From the NCBI RefSeq assembly GCF_003047295.1, contig NZ_PZYZ01000002.1, forward strand, positions 62,001-126,000: a stretch of 64,000 bases of DNA. Reading direction: 5' to 3'. Positions 18,141 to 27,916 of this stretch are shown one piece after another. This DNA comes from Nocardioides sediminis (GTDB taxonomy: Bacteria; Actinomycetota; Actinomycetes; Propionibacteriales; Nocardioidaceae). Every line of letters begins with the position of its first letter. The first letter of the stretch is position 1. The notes under the pieces are model-generated. The model was not told where the DNA came from. It made no database searches and saw only the letters and a program-made list of their open reading frames with translations. Made by a program: the position numbers and the translations under genes.

Positions 18141-18593
18141 ATGGACGACGAGCAGGGGGCGGAGGGCGGACCGGGCCGAGGCGTGGTCCGGGGGCCGGAC
18201 GACGGGCCGTTCTTCCACGGCACCAAGGCCGTCGTGCGGCCGGGGGACCTCCTGTCGCCGGGGCGGGGATCGAACTACGGGGCCGGCGCCACGGCACGGT
18301 TCATCTACCTGACGGCCACCCTGGACGCGGCCACGTGGGGTGCCGAGCTGGCCCGGGGTGACGGACCCGGACGCATCTACCGGGTGGAGCCGACGGGCCC
18401 CTTCGAGGACGACCCGAACCTGACCGACCAGCGGTTCCCGGGCAACCCGACCAGGTCGTACCGGACCCGTGAGCCCCTGCGGGTGCTCGGTGAGGTCGAG
18501 GACTGGGAGCCGCACCCGCCTGAGGTGCTCCAGGCCATGCGGGACCACCTCGCCGAGCTGGAGAAGCAGGGGATCGAGGCCATCAACGAGTAG
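18141..18593 (+). CDS. arr: NAD(+)-rifampin ADP-ribosyltransferase (Arr)
   Basis: Cytoplasmic enzyme that inactivates rifamycins by transferring ADP-ribose from NAD+ to the drug's C23 hydroxyl. The 150 residues have the normal Arr length and the conserved core: [26 protein letters not shown] and [16 protein letters not shown]26, Y56 and D91 occupy the positions of the catalytic residues H19, Y49 and D84 described for the Mycobacterium smegmatis enzyme, at a constant offset of seven. Codon use matches the host and no mobile element is near, so it looks like an intrinsic chromosomal resistance gene. A CATCAT hexamer sits six bases before the ATG, a weak leaderless -10. Confidence 0.93.
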   Translation: MDDEQGAEGGPGRGVVRGPDDGPFFHGTKAVVRPGDLLSPGRGSNYGAGATARFIYLTATLDAATWGAELARGDGPGRIYRVEPTGPFEDDPNLTDQRFPGNPTRSYRTREPLRVLGEVEDWEPHPPEVLQAMRDHLAELEKQGIEAINE

Positions 18594-18665
18594 GCCGGTC
18601 GGCGCTTTCCAGCGCGGCGATACCGCCCGGTCGAGACCGCCAACCATTCGCCAACCCGCCCGACC

Positions 18666-18691
18666 TAGCGTGACGGGCATCACAGCCCGTC
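18666..18691 (+). promoter_or_regulatory. coxS promoter -10 with operator palindrome and hairpin
   Basis: TAGCGT (18666-18671) overlaps GTGAC-GGGC-ATCAC-AGCC (18670-18687). This is the same site as upstream of the GAF regulator gene (14 of 18 bases identical, same placement relative to the -10). The overlapping sequence GACGGGC-ATCACA-GCCCGTC (18672-18691) can also form a seven-base-pair hairpin near the expected mRNA 5' end. Confidence 0.55.
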
Positions 18692-18714
18692 TCCCACGAG
18701 AAGGCAGGACCTCG

Positions 18715-19199
<485 letters not shown>

Positions 19200-19203
<4 letters not shown>

Positions 19204-21689
19204 CCGCCGTCGAGGACCGGCCCGACACCGAGTCGGCCAAGGAGATCGGCCGCGACCGCCGCCGCAAGGAGGACCAGCGCCTCATCACCGGCCGCACCCG
19301 CTGGACCGACAACATCGCGCTGCCCGGCATGCTGCACCTCGCGATGGTCCGCAGTCCCTTCGCACACGCCAGGATCGTGTCGATCGACACCGAGGCCGCC
19401 AAGACGGCCGACAACGTCGTGGCGGTGCTGACCGGAGCGGACCTCGGCGATGCCCAGGGTGTCTGCATCAACGCCTGGGCCATCACCACAGAGCAGCTGG
19501 CCCCGACACACGTGCCCATGCCGACCGACCGGGTCGCCTTCGCCGGCGAGACAGTCGCGGTGGTCGTGGCCCGCAGCGCGGCCGCCGCCCGCGACGCCGC
19601 CGAGCTGGTCGACGTGGAGTACGACGAGCTGCCGGCGGCGCTCGACCTCAAGAAGTCGGCCGCCGACGAGGTGCTCGCGCACCCCGACCTCGGCACCAAC
19701 AAGTCCGCCTTCTGGAAGTTCGACTCCGAGGAGGCCGGCACCGGCGGCAACGTCGACCAGGCCATCGAGAAGGCCCGCGGCGACGGCATCGTCATCGAGC
19801 GCGAGTACCGCCAGCAGCGCCTCATCCCGGCGTTCATGGAACCGCGCTCGACGGTCGTCGACCCGACCGGCGAGCAGATCACCATGTGGACGGCCACCCA
19901 GATCCCGCACGTCCTCCGCTTCGCCCTCGCCGCCGGGAGCGGCGTGCCCGAGTCGAAGATCCGCGTCATCGCGCCCGACGTGGGCGGCGGCTTCGGCGGC
20001 AAGCTCCAGCAGACGCCGGAGGAGATGATCACGTTCGCGGTCGCCCGCCGTCTCGGCAAGCCGGTGCGGTACACCGAGACGCGCTCGGAGTCCCTGATGG
20101 CCGGCCACCACGGGCGCGACCAGTGGCAGAAGCTCACCCTGAGTGCGGAGAAGGACGGCACGGTGACCGGGCTCAAGGTCGAGCTGACCGCCGACCTGGG
20201 CGCCTACGTGGCCATCCTCGGCGGCGGTGTGCCGGTACTGGGTGCGTTCATGTTCAACGCGATCTACAAGTTCCCGGCGTACCAGTTCAACTGCCAGACC
20301 GTCCTCACCAACAAGACCTGGACCGACGCGTACCGCGGCGCCGGGCGACCGGAGGCGACCTACGCCATCGAGCGGCTCATGGACGAGCTCGCTGCCGAGG
20401 TCGGGGTCGACCCGCTGGTGATCCGGGAGAAGAACTGGATCACCCACGAGGAGTTCCCGTTCACCACGGTCGCCGGCCTGGAGTACGACTCTGGCAACTA
20501 CGAGGCGGCGACCGAGAAGGCCAAGGCCAGCTTCGGGTACGACGAGCTGCGCGCCGAGCAGCGGCGGCGCCGGGAGGCCGGTGACCGGATCCAGCTGGGC
20601 ATCGGCGTCTCCACCTTCACCGAGATGTGCGGCCTCGCCCCCAGCCGGGTGCTCGGCAGCCTCAACTACGGCGCCGGCGGCTGGGAGCACGCGGGCGTGC
20701 GGATGCTCGCGACCGGCAAGGTGGAGATCACCACCGGCACCTCGGCGCACGGCCAGGGCCACGAGACGGCGTTCAGCCAGATCGTCGCAGACCGGCTCGG
20801 CGTCGCGTTCGAGGACGTCGAGATCCTGCACGGCGACACCCAGATCGCCCACAAGGGCATGGACACCTACGGGTCGCGCTCGCTGGTCGTGGGGGGCGAG
20901 GCGCTCGTCCGGGCGGCGGACAAGGTGATAGAGAAGGCCAAGCCCATCGCGGCGCACCTGCTCGAGGCGTCGGTCGACGACATCGAGTTCTCCGCGGGTC
21001 GCTTCGGGGTCCGGGGCACCGACCAGGGCCTGGCCATGGCCGAGATCGCCATGGCGGCGTTCACAGCCCACAACCTCCCCGATGGGGTCGAGGCGACCCT
21101 GGACAGCGAGGCGACGTACGACCCTGTCAACTTCAACTACCCGCACGGCACCCACCTGTGCGCGATGGAGGTCGACACCGAGACCGGCGGCGTGCTGATG
21201 CGCAAGTACACCTGCGTCGACGACATCGGCACGATCATCAATCCGATGATCGTCGAGGGGCAGGTGCACGGCGGGCTGGCGCAGGGCATCTCCCAGGCGC
21301 TCTGGGAGGAGGCGGTGTACGACGACTCGGGCACCCTGGTGTCCGGCTCCTTCGTCGACTACCTGTTGCCCACCACCGCCGACACCATCAGCTTCGACGT
21401 GCACCACAACACGACGGCCTCGACCACCAACACGCTCGGCACCAAGGGCGTCGGCGAGGCGGGCACCATCGCCTCGACCCCGGCCGTGGTCAACGCGGTC
21501 GTCGACGCCGTCCGGCACCTCGGCATCCACGACATCCAGATGCCGTGCACGCCCGAGCGCGTGTGGCGGGCGATCCACGACGCCGGAGCCGGGGGCAGGG
21601 CCGAGACCGAGGGGGCCGCGGCACCCCACTTCGACGAGTCGACGGGCATGCAGGGCACGGTCGACCGCACGGACGGAGCGCAGTCATGA
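19200..21689 (+). CDS. coxL: Form II CO-dehydrogenase-like molybdenum subunit (CoxL-like)
   Basis: Catalytic subunit binding molybdopterin cytosine dinucleotide. It has 829 residues, about the usual 800. The active-site loop is AYRGAGR at residues 377-383, the form II signature. The AYxCSFR motif with the copper-binding cysteine of proven (form I) CO dehydrogenases is absent. The general base glutamate is present (E753 in GVGEAGT), as is the glycine-rich [10 protein letters not shown] cofactor loop. The enzyme is therefore a real molybdenum hydroxylase, but its substrate may be an aldehyde, a purine or another small organic compound instead of CO. It is coupled by overlapping start and stop codons to coxS and coxM. 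Confidence 0.93.
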
Positions 21690-22540
21690 TCCCCACCCAG
21701 TTCGAGTACGTCGCCCCGGCGACGGTGCAGGAGGCACTCACGGCGCTCGCCGAGCACGGCGACGAAGCCAAGGTCATCGCGGGGGGCCAGAGCCTCCTGC
21801 CGGTGCTGCGGATGCGGCTCAACGCCCCCGAGGTCGTCATCGACCTCGGCGGCATCCCCGAGCTGCGCGGTGTCCGTGACGACGGCGACGCCATCGTCAT
21901 CGGCGCGATGACCACCCACCACACGGTGCTGAACGACCCGCTGGTCGCCGAGCACGCCGCGCTGCTGGCCCGGGCAGGGCACGAGCTCGCGGACGCCCAG
22001 ATCCGGCACCGCGGCACGATCGGCGGCGCCCTGGCGCACGCCGACCCCGCGGGCGACCTGGGCGCCCCGGCGCTGGCCCTCAGCGCGCAGTTCGTGATCA
22101 CGGGCTCGGCGGGCTCGCGCACCGTCCCGGCCGACGAGTTCTTCGTCGACCTCTTCGAGACCGCGATCGGCGAGGACGAGCTGCTCACCGAGATCCGGGT
22201 GCCCAAGCACACCGGCTGGGGGGCGCACTACGAGAAGTTCGTGCGGGTCGCCCACCAGTGGCCGATCGTCGCGGTCGCCGCGGCGGTCCGGGTGGCCGGC
22301 GGCACCATCGCGGAGGCCCGGGTCGGGCTCACCAACATGGGGTCGACGCCGCTGCGCGCCCGGTCCGTCGAGGAGGCGCTCGTCGGCCAGCCGGCGACGG
22401 AGGACGCCGTGGCGCAGGCCGCGGCCCGGGCCGCCGAGGGCACCAACCCGCCCTCGGACCTCAACGGTGCCGCCGACTACCGCACCCACCTGGCGCAGGT
22501 GCTGACCCGGCGGGCCGTGCTGGCCGCCGCGGGGGCGTGA
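21686..22540 (+). CDS. coxM: Molybdenum hydroxylase FAD subunit (CoxM-like)
   Basis: A 284-residue FAD-binding subunit that takes electrons from the CoxS clusters and passes them to the respiratory chain or another acceptor. The FAD-binding motifs are visible: [14 protein letters not shown] near residues 32-45 and the [18 protein letters not shown] stretch near residues 112-129. The C-terminal CO_deh_flav_C-type domain is complete. The ATG overlaps the coxL stop. Together with coxS and coxL it makes up a full (SLM)2-type hydroxylase. Confidence 0.93.
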   Translation: MIPTQFEYVAPATVQEALTALAEHGDEAKVIAGGQSLLPVLRMRLNAPEVVIDLGGIPELRGVRDDGDAIVIGAMTTHHTVLNDPLVAEHAALLARAGHELADAQIRHRGTIGGALAHADPAGDLGAPALALSAQFVITGSAGSRTVPADEFFVDLFETAIGEDELLTEIRVPKHTGWGAHYEKFVRVAHQWPIVAVAAAVRVAGGTIAEARVGLTNMGSTPLRARSVEEALVGQPATEDAVAQAAARAAEGTNPPSDLNGAADYRTHLAQVLTRRAVLAAAGA

Positions 22541-22544
22541 GCCG

Positions 22545-23273
22545 ATGGAGCTGACGCACCGCTTCACCGTGCCGACCGGCGTCGAGGAGACCTGGGCCCA
22601 CTTCGAGGACATCGCCTCCGTGGCGGAGTGCTTCCCGGGCGCCCAGGTGACCTCGGCCGACTCCGACTCCTTCGCCGGGTCGGTCAAGGTCAAGCTCGGC
22701 CCGATCGCGCTCGTCTACAACGGCTCCGGCACCTTCGTGGAGAAGGACGAGGCGGCCAAGCGCTTCGTCGTCGACGCCAAGGGCAAGGACAAGCGCGGCA
22801 ACGGCACCGCCGGCGCCCACGTCACCGTCCAGATGGCCGACACCGGCACCGGCTCGACCGACGTGTCGGTGGAGACCGACCTGGCCATCACCGGCAAGCC
22901 GGCGCAGTTCGGCCGGGGCGTGATGCAGGACGTGTCGGACAAGCTGCTCGGGCAGTTCGTCGCCTGCCTCGAGCAGCGGCTCGCCGGGCCTGCGGAGGAA
23001 GCGCCCGCGGAGGTCGTGCCGCCGCCCGTGACGCCGGCAGCACCGCAGGCGGCGGTGGGACCGGCGGGCGCGGAGGCGCCGCCACCGCCGCCGCCCGCCA
23101 CCCAGCCGCCGCCGTCGCCACGCCACGCCGCGCCGCCGCCACCCACGGAGGCGCTCGACCTCGGCAGCGCCGTGCTGCCCGTGCTGGCGCGGACCTACTG
23201 GAAGCAGGCCCTGGGGACGCTCCTCGTCCTCGTCGTCCTGTGGAGGCTGCTGCGGCGCCGGGGCGGGGGCTGA
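22545..23273 (+). CDS. coxG: CoxG-type SRPBCC protein with C-terminal membrane anchor
   Basis: A 242-residue protein. Residues 1-145 form a CoxG (SRPBCC/START-fold) domain (FEDIASVAECFPGAQ, then FGRGVMQDVSDKLLGQFV). A roughly 45-residue linker rich in proline and alanine follows, then a single transmembrane helix (ALGTLLVLVVLWRLL) capped by arginines. In Oligotropha-type systems CoxG helps attach the hydroxylase to the cytoplasmic membrane; the linker plus anchor seen here fits that role well. It starts four bases after coxM and is the last gene of the operon. Confidence 0.88.
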   Translation: MELTHRFTVPTGVEETWAHFEDIASVAECFPGAQVTSADSDSFAGSVKVKLGPIALVYNGSGTFVEKDEAAKRFVVDAKGKDKRGNGTAGAHVTVQMADTGTGSTDVSVETDLAITGKPAQFGRGVMQDVSDKLLGQFVACLEQRLAGPAEEAPAEVVPPPVTPAAPQAAVGPAGAEAPPPPPPATQPPPSPRHAAPPPPTEALDLGSAVLPVLARTYWKQALGTLLVLVVLWRLLRRRGGG

Positions 23274-23311
23274 CCGCCGGGCGTCCTTGCCGGGTGTGGG
23301 AATCTTCGGGT

Positions 23312-23794
23312 ATGAGGACGATCGGGCGCACCGCAGGACTGGCCACCACCACCCTCGGCGTGGTGCTGCTGCTCGGCGGCTGCGGCCAGGACGTCGACGG
23401 CCCCGACCCGTCCACGGAGGTCACCCCGGTCGCCCCGGCCGACGGCGGCGGCAGCGTGACGGCGCTCGAGGCGACGCCCTCGGACGCCCGGTGCGCCGTG
23501 CCGAGCGTGGAGCTGCTGCGCACCCAGGACACCGCCTTCGAGGGCACCGTGACCGAGGTCGGGGAGGGGACGGCCACCCTCGACGTCGAGCGGTGGTACG
23601 CCGGTGAGGAGACCGAGCAGGTGCGCGTCTCGACCCCGAGCCGCGAGATCGTCGACCTGCTGCTCGCCGTCGACTTCCAGGAGGGCGGCACCTACCTGGT
23701 CAGCGCGACCGACGGCCAGGTCAGCCTGTGCGGGCTCAGCGCCGAGAAGGACGAGCTGATCTCTCGCCTGTACGACGAGGCCTGGCCTTCCTAG
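23312..23794 (+). CDS. Putative lipoprotein of unknown function
   Basis: A 160-residue exported protein. The N terminus has a basic start, a hydrophobic stretch and the lipobox LLLGGC with the lipidated cysteine at residue 24. A proline- and acid-rich spacer follows, then a roughly 90-residue beta-rich domain with a cysteine pair (C at about 67 and about 144). No family is recognised. GAATCT ends six bases before the ATG, suggesting its own leaderless promoter separate from the cox operon. Confidence 0.75.
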   Translation: MRTIGRTAGLATTTLGVVLLLGGCGQDVDGPDPSTEVTPVAPADGGGSVTALEATPSDARCAVPSVELLRTQDTAFEGTVTEVGEGTATLDVERWYAGEETEQVRVSTPSREIVDLLLAVDFQEGGTYLVSATDGQVSLCGLSAEKDELISRLYDEAWPS

Positions 23795-23806
23795 ACCGAC
23801 CCTGCC

Positions 23807-24433
23807 CTAGAACACGTTGAGCGGCCGGAACTGCACCGAGATCCGCGGGCCGGCGGCCGCCACCTTGGGCACCGCGTGCTCCCACGTGCGCTGGCACGAG
23901 CCGCCCATCACCACGAGGTCGCCGTGTCCCATGGTCACCGAGAGCGACTCGCCGCCCCCGCGCGGTCGCAGTGCGAGCCGGCGCGGGTCGCCGAAGGACA
24001 CGATCGCGACCATGGTGTCCCGTGAGCGGCCGCGACCGATGCGGTCGCCGTGCCAGGCCACCGAGTCCCCGCCGTCGCGGTAGTAGCAGCAGCCCGCCGT
24101 CACGAAGGGCTCGCCCAGCTCGGGCCGGTAGTACGCGCTGAGCGCCTCGCGCGCCTCGGTGAGCACGGGGTGCGGCAGGACCTCGCCGATGCCGTAGGTG
24201 TGCAGCAGCCGCGGGACGTCGACCACCCGCTCGTACATCTCCCGGCGCTCGGCTCGCCACGGCACGTCGGCGACCAGGGTGGCGAAGACCTCGTCGGAGG
24301 CGGTGAGCCAGTTGCGCTGCACGTCGAGCCAGGCACCATGGCTCAGCGCGCGGCGCTCGGGAGCGAGTCGCGTGACCGAGGGCGCCTCGGCCACGGTGTC
24401 GAAGAGCGTCGACTGGAAGTCCACGTCCCGCAC
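23807..24433 (-). CDS. AlkB-like 2-oxoglutarate/Fe(II) dioxygenase
   Basis: A 208-residue dioxygenase of the AlkB family, likely repairing alkylated bases by oxidative demethylation. The iron ligands are H128 and D130 (WHGDR) and H186 (EHAVPK). The 2-oxoglutarate-binding arginines lie in RISVQFR (197 and 203). The start is the GTG at 24433, not the ATG seven codons upstream at 24454: a perfect AAGGAGG at 24447-24441 lies seven bases before this GTG and would be inside the gene otherwise. It is divergent from the ABC transporter operon. Confidence 0.88.
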   Translation of the reverse strand: MRDVDFQSTLFDTVAEAPSVTRLAPERRALSHGAWLDVQRNWLTASDEVFATLVADVPWRAERREMYERVVDVPRLLHTYGIGEVLPHPVLTEAREALSAYYRPELGEPFVTAGCCYYRDGGDSVAWHGDRIGRGRSRDTMVAIVSFGDPRRLALRPRGGGESLSVTMGHGDLVVMGGSCQRTWEHAVPKVAAAGPRISVQFRPLNVF

Positions 24434-24440
24434 GATACAC

Positions 24441-24447
24441 CCTCCTT
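24441..24447 (-). promoter_or_regulatory. Ribosome-binding site deciding the AlkB-like start
   Basis: AAGGAGG on the minus strand, seven bases before GTG 24433. It rules out the upstream ATG at 24454 as the main start. Confidence 0.8.
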
Positions 24448-24551
24448 CGAACACGCGTTCGGACCTGCGTCGGCGTGGCCCGGCGGTCCCGGGGTCGCCG
24501 TCGGGGACGCCTCAGGGGGAATCCCGGTGGCGGCGACTTGGAGTCGTGCGG

Positions 24552-24557
24552 GATCGT
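24552..24557 (+). promoter_or_regulatory. -10 box (GATCGT) of the ABC transporter operon
   Basis: GATCGT ends six bases before ATG 24564, with no ribosome-binding site between, in line with the leaderless pattern seen across this window. Confidence 0.4.
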
Positions 24558-24563
24558 TTTCCC

Positions 24564-25319
24564 ATGACGACCACCGGGGACCGACCCGTCGCGGCGCGGG
24601 TGCGCCACCTCACCAAGACCTACGGATCCGGCGACGCCATGGTGCGGGCGCTCGACGACGTGAGCCTCGACCTCGTCGAGGGCGAGTTCACCGCCATCAT
24701 GGGCCCGAGCGGGTCCGGCAAGTCGACGCTGATGCACTGCTGCGCGGCGCTCGACACCGCCACCTCGGGGGAGGTGTGGATCGGGGACCGGGAGCTCTCC
24801 GGGCTCAAGGACAAGGAGCTCACGCGGCTGCGCCGCGACGAGGTGGGCTTCGTGTTCCAGAGCTTCAACCTGGTGCCCACCCTGACCGCGGAGGAGAACA
24901 TCCTGCTCCCGCAGTCCATCGCGCGCCGCAAGCCCGACCGCGAGTGGTACGACTCGGTGATCGCCACCGTCGGCATCGGTGACCGGCTCGGGCACCGGCC
25001 CAACCAGCTCTCCGGCGGCCAGCAGCAGCGCGTCGCCGTCGCCAGGGCCCTCGCCGGCCGGCCGCGCATCGTCTTCGCCGACGAGCCCACCGGCAACCTG
25101 GACTCCCAGTCCGGCGCCGAGGTCCTCGACCTGCTGCGTCGCAGCGCGGCGGACCACGGCCAGACCATCGTGATGGTCACCCACGACCCGGTGGCGGCGT
25201 CGTACACCGACCGCGTCGTCTTCCTCGCCGACGGGCGCATCGTCGACGAGCTGCGGCATCCCGACCGCGACAAGGTGCTCGAGGTGATGGCCCGGATGAG
25301 CGCCCCGGCGGAGGTCTGA
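24564..25319 (+). CDS. ABC transporter ATP-binding protein (MacB/LolD type)
   Basis: A 251-residue ATPase that would power the FtsX-type permease directly downstream. Walker A is GPSGSGKST, the Q-loop lies in FVFQSFNLVPTLTAEEN, the signature is LSGGQQQRVAVARAL, Walker B ends in FADEPTGNLD, and the switch histidine is in VTHDP. The sequence class (Lol/MacB/FtsE) exports lipoproteins, peptides or drugs instead of importing solutes. The stop and the permease start share one base (TGATG). Confidence 0.93.
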   Translation: MTTTGDRPVAARVRHLTKTYGSGDAMVRALDDVSLDLVEGEFTAIMGPSGSGKSTLMHCCAALDTATSGEVWIGDRELSGLKDKELTRLRRDEVGFVFQSFNLVPTLTAEENILLPQSIARRKPDREWYDSVIATVGIGDRLGHRPNQLSGGQQQRVAVARALAGRPRIVFADEPTGNLDSQSGAEVLDLLRRSAADHGQTIVMVTHDPVAASYTDRVVFLADGRIVDELRHPDRDKVLEVMARMSAPAEV

Positions 25320-27853
25320 TGTTCCGCACGGCCCTCAAGAGCCTGCTGGGCCGCAAGGTCCGGCTCCTGATGAGCACCTTCGCCATCGTGCTCGGCGTCG
25401 CCTTCGTGGTCGGCACCCTGGTCTTCAGCGACACCCTGAGCCGCAGCTTCACCGCCCTGATGGCCTCCACGGTCGGCGACGTCGTCGTCCGCCCGGCCGG
25501 TTCGTCGGGGGACACCGAGCCGACGGCGCGCACCGTCGACGCCTCGCTCGTCGACCGGCTCGAGGGCGTCGAGGGCGCCGCGCGGGTCGACGGCAACGTG
25601 ACCGCCTTCGGCGTCTTCGTCATCGACGAGGACAACAAGGTGGTCGGCGGCCAGGGACCGCCCGCGATCGGCGGCAACTGGAACGACGCCCCGGCCGGCC
25701 ACGACCTCGAGGGCCTCGCGATCATCGGCGGCCGCGCGCCCGAGAAGGCCGGCGAGGTGCTGCTCGACTCCAGCACCGCCGGCGAGGCGGGCTACACCAT
25801 CGGCGAGGAGGTGCACCTCGTCAGCAGCGGCGACCAGGCCGTGCTGCGGCCGACCCTGGTGGGCATCGCCGGCTTCCCCGAGGGCGGGTCGCTCAACGGC
25901 GCCACCTTCGCGGCCTTCGACACCCGCACCGCCCAGCGGCTGCTGCTCGACGGCAAGGACGCCTTCACCGACATCTGGGTGACCGCCGAGCCCGGCACCA
26001 GCCAGGGCGAGCTGGCCGACGCGGTGGCCCAGCGGCTGCCCGACGGCGTCGAGGCGGTGACCGGCGACGAGGCGGCCGACGAGGCGGCCAGCGCCATCCA
26101 GGAGGCCGTCGGCTTCCTCACCACCTTCCTGCTGATCTTCGCCGGCATCTCCCTGGTCGTCGGCGGCTTCCTCATCGTCAACACCTTCTCGATCCTGGTC
26201 GCCCAGCGCAGCCGCGAGCTGGCCCTGCTCCGGGCGCTGGGGGCGAGCAAGCGGCAGGTGACCCGCTCGGTGCTGGTCGAGGCCTTCGTGCTCGGCGCCA
26301 TCGGGTCCACGATCGGCCTCGGGCTCGGGATCCTGCTCGCGATGGGCATCCGCACCCTGTTCGGCCAGTTCGGCCTGGACCTGTCGGGACAGTCGCTCAT
26401 CATCGGGCCGCGCACGGTCCTGGCGGCGTACGCCGTCGGCATCATCGTGACCATGGCCGCCGCCTGGCTGCCCGCCCACCGGACCGGGCGGATCGCGCCG
26501 ATCCAGGCGATGCGCGACGACGTCGCGATGCCCGAGGCCTCCCTGCACCGCCGTCTGGTGATCGGCGTGGCGATGATCCTGGCGGGCGGGGGTGCGCTGG
26601 CTGCCGGCCTGATGGACGCCGTGCCGCGGCCCGGGTGGTTCGTCGGGGGCGGCATCCTCTTCATCCTGCTCGGCGTCGCGGCCGCGAGCCCGGTGATCAG
26701 CCACCCCTTCCTGGCCGGGGCGGCGTGGGTCTACGCCCGCATGTTCGGCACCGTGGGACGGCTGGCGGGACAGAACAGCCTGCGCAACCCCCGTCGTACG
26801 ACGGCCACGTCCTCGGCGCTGATGATCGGCCTCTCGCTGGCCTGCACGATGGCCATCGTCGGCGCCTCGGCCAAGGCCAGCGTCGACGAGACGATCGAGA
26901 AGAACTTCGTCGGCGACTACGTCGTCAGCTCGCTCTTCGGCCAGCCCTTCTCGCCCCAGATCGCTCGCGACATGGCGAAGGTCGACGGCGTCGACCACGT
27001 GTGGGCGCAGCGCTTCGCCATCACCGGCTCGGGCCCGGACGGCCAGGGCGTGGCCGCCCTGGACCCGGCGGCGTTCGAGCAGGGGCTCGACCTCGACATG
27101 GTCGCCGGCGACTCCGCCGACCTGCGCGACGGGACGGTCATCCTCGACGAGGAGTACGCCGACGAGGAGGGGCTGTCGGTCGGGGACACCTACGACGTGG
27201 ACCTGGCCGACGGGCCGCGCGGGCTCGAGGTGGTCGGTGTCTACGCCGAGAACCCGATCCTGATCTTCCCGGCGGTGACCACCCCGCAGACGCTCATCGA
27301 CGCGGGCTACCGCGACGCCGACAACTTCCTCATCGTCGACACCACCGGGTCCAGCGCCGTGCAGGCCGACCTGGAGGCGCTGGTCGCCGAGCTGCCGATC
27401 GTCACGGTCAAGGACCAGCAGGAGTTCGCCGAGGAGCAGCGGGGGCCGATCGACCAGCTCGTGCTGATGATCTTCGCCCTGCTCGGGCTCGCGCTGCTGA
27501 TCGCCGTCCTCGGCATCGTCAACACCCTGGCGCTCTCGATCATCGAGCGCACCCGCGAGGTGGGCCTGCTGCGCGCCATCGGCGTGAGCCGTCCCCAGCT
27601 GCGCCGGATGGTCACCCTGGAGTCGGTGGTCATCGCCGTGCTGGGGGCCGTGCTGGGCGTCGTGATGGGCATCGGGTTCGGCGTCGCGCTCATGCACTCG
27701 CTGCGCGACGAGGGGCTGGAGGTCATCGACGTGCCCGTCGGGCAGCTGGTGATGTTCCTGGTCGTCTCGCTGGTGATCGGGGTCCTCGCGGCCCTGCTCC
27801 CGGCCCGTCGGGCCGCCCGTCTCGACGTGCTGGGGGCCATCAGCACCGAGTGA
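25319..27853 (+). CDS. FtsX-like ABC transporter permease
   Basis: An 844-residue membrane protein with two FtsX permease modules. The layout is: N-terminal helix, a large extracytoplasmic domain (residues about 50-240), three helices (FLLIFAGISLVVGGFLIVNTF onward), a linker with a further helix pair, a second external domain (about 520-690) and three C-terminal helices. This is the usual actinobacterial MacB-like exporter half. Substrate is unknown. A C-terminal coupling stretch (LPARRAARLDVLGAI) is typical. Confidence 0.92.
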   Translation: MFRTALKSLLGRKVRLLMSTFAIVLGVAFVVGTLVFSDTLSRSFTALMASTVGDVVVRPAGSSGDTEPTARTVDASLVDRLEGVEGAARVDGNVTAFGVFVIDEDNKVVGGQGPPAIGGNWNDAPAGHDLEGLAIIGGRAPEKAGEVLLDSSTAGEAGYTIGEEVHLVSSGDQAVLRPTLVGIAGFPEGGSLNGATFAAFDTRTAQRLLLDGKDAFTDIWVTAEPGTSQGELADAVAQRLPDGVEAVTGDEAADEAASAIQEAVGFLTTFLLIFAGISLVVGGFLIVNTFSILVAQRSRELALLRALGASKRQVTRSVLVEAFVLGAIGSTIGLGLGILLAMGIRTLFGQFGLDLSGQSLIIGPRTVLAAYAVGIIVTMAAAWLPAHRTGRIAPIQAMRDDVAMPEASLHRRLVIGVAMILAGGGALAAGLMDAVPRPGWFVGGGILFILLGVAAASPVISHPFLAGAAWVYARMFGTVGRLAGQNSLRNPRRTTATSSALMIGLSLACTMAIVGASAKASVDETIEKNFVGDYVVSSLFGQPFSPQIARDMAKVDGVDHVWAQRFAITGSGPDGQGVAALDPAAFEQGLDLDMVAGDSADLRDGTVILDEEYADEEGLSVGDTYDVDLADGPRGLEVVGVYAENPILIFPAVTTPQTLIDAGYRDADNFLIVDTTGSSAVQADLEALVAELPIVTVKDQQEFAEEQRGPIDQLVLMIFALLGLALLIAVLGIVNTLALSIIERTREVGLLRAIGVSRPQLRRMVTLESVVIAVLGAVLGVVMGIGFGVALMHSLRDEGLEVIDVPVGQLVMFLVVSLVIGVLAALLPARRAARLDVLGAISTE

Positions 27854-27904
27854 GCCTTTACCATTCCCTTCCCGAAAACCTCCTCACGACCCTCCGGACG
27901 GACT

Positions 27905-27910
27905 TACCCT
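27905..27910 (+). promoter_or_regulatory. -10 box (TACCCT) of the GntR regulator
   Basis: TACCCT ends six bases before GTG 27917, consistent with a leaderless transcript independent of the ABC operon. Confidence 0.45.
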
Positions 27911-27916
27911 CCTGTC

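Noticed and set aside
20328..20348. CoxL as a proven CO dehydrogenase
   Set aside because: The active-site loop is AYRGAGR. The cysteine that binds copper in form I enzymes is missing, so only the family name is supported.
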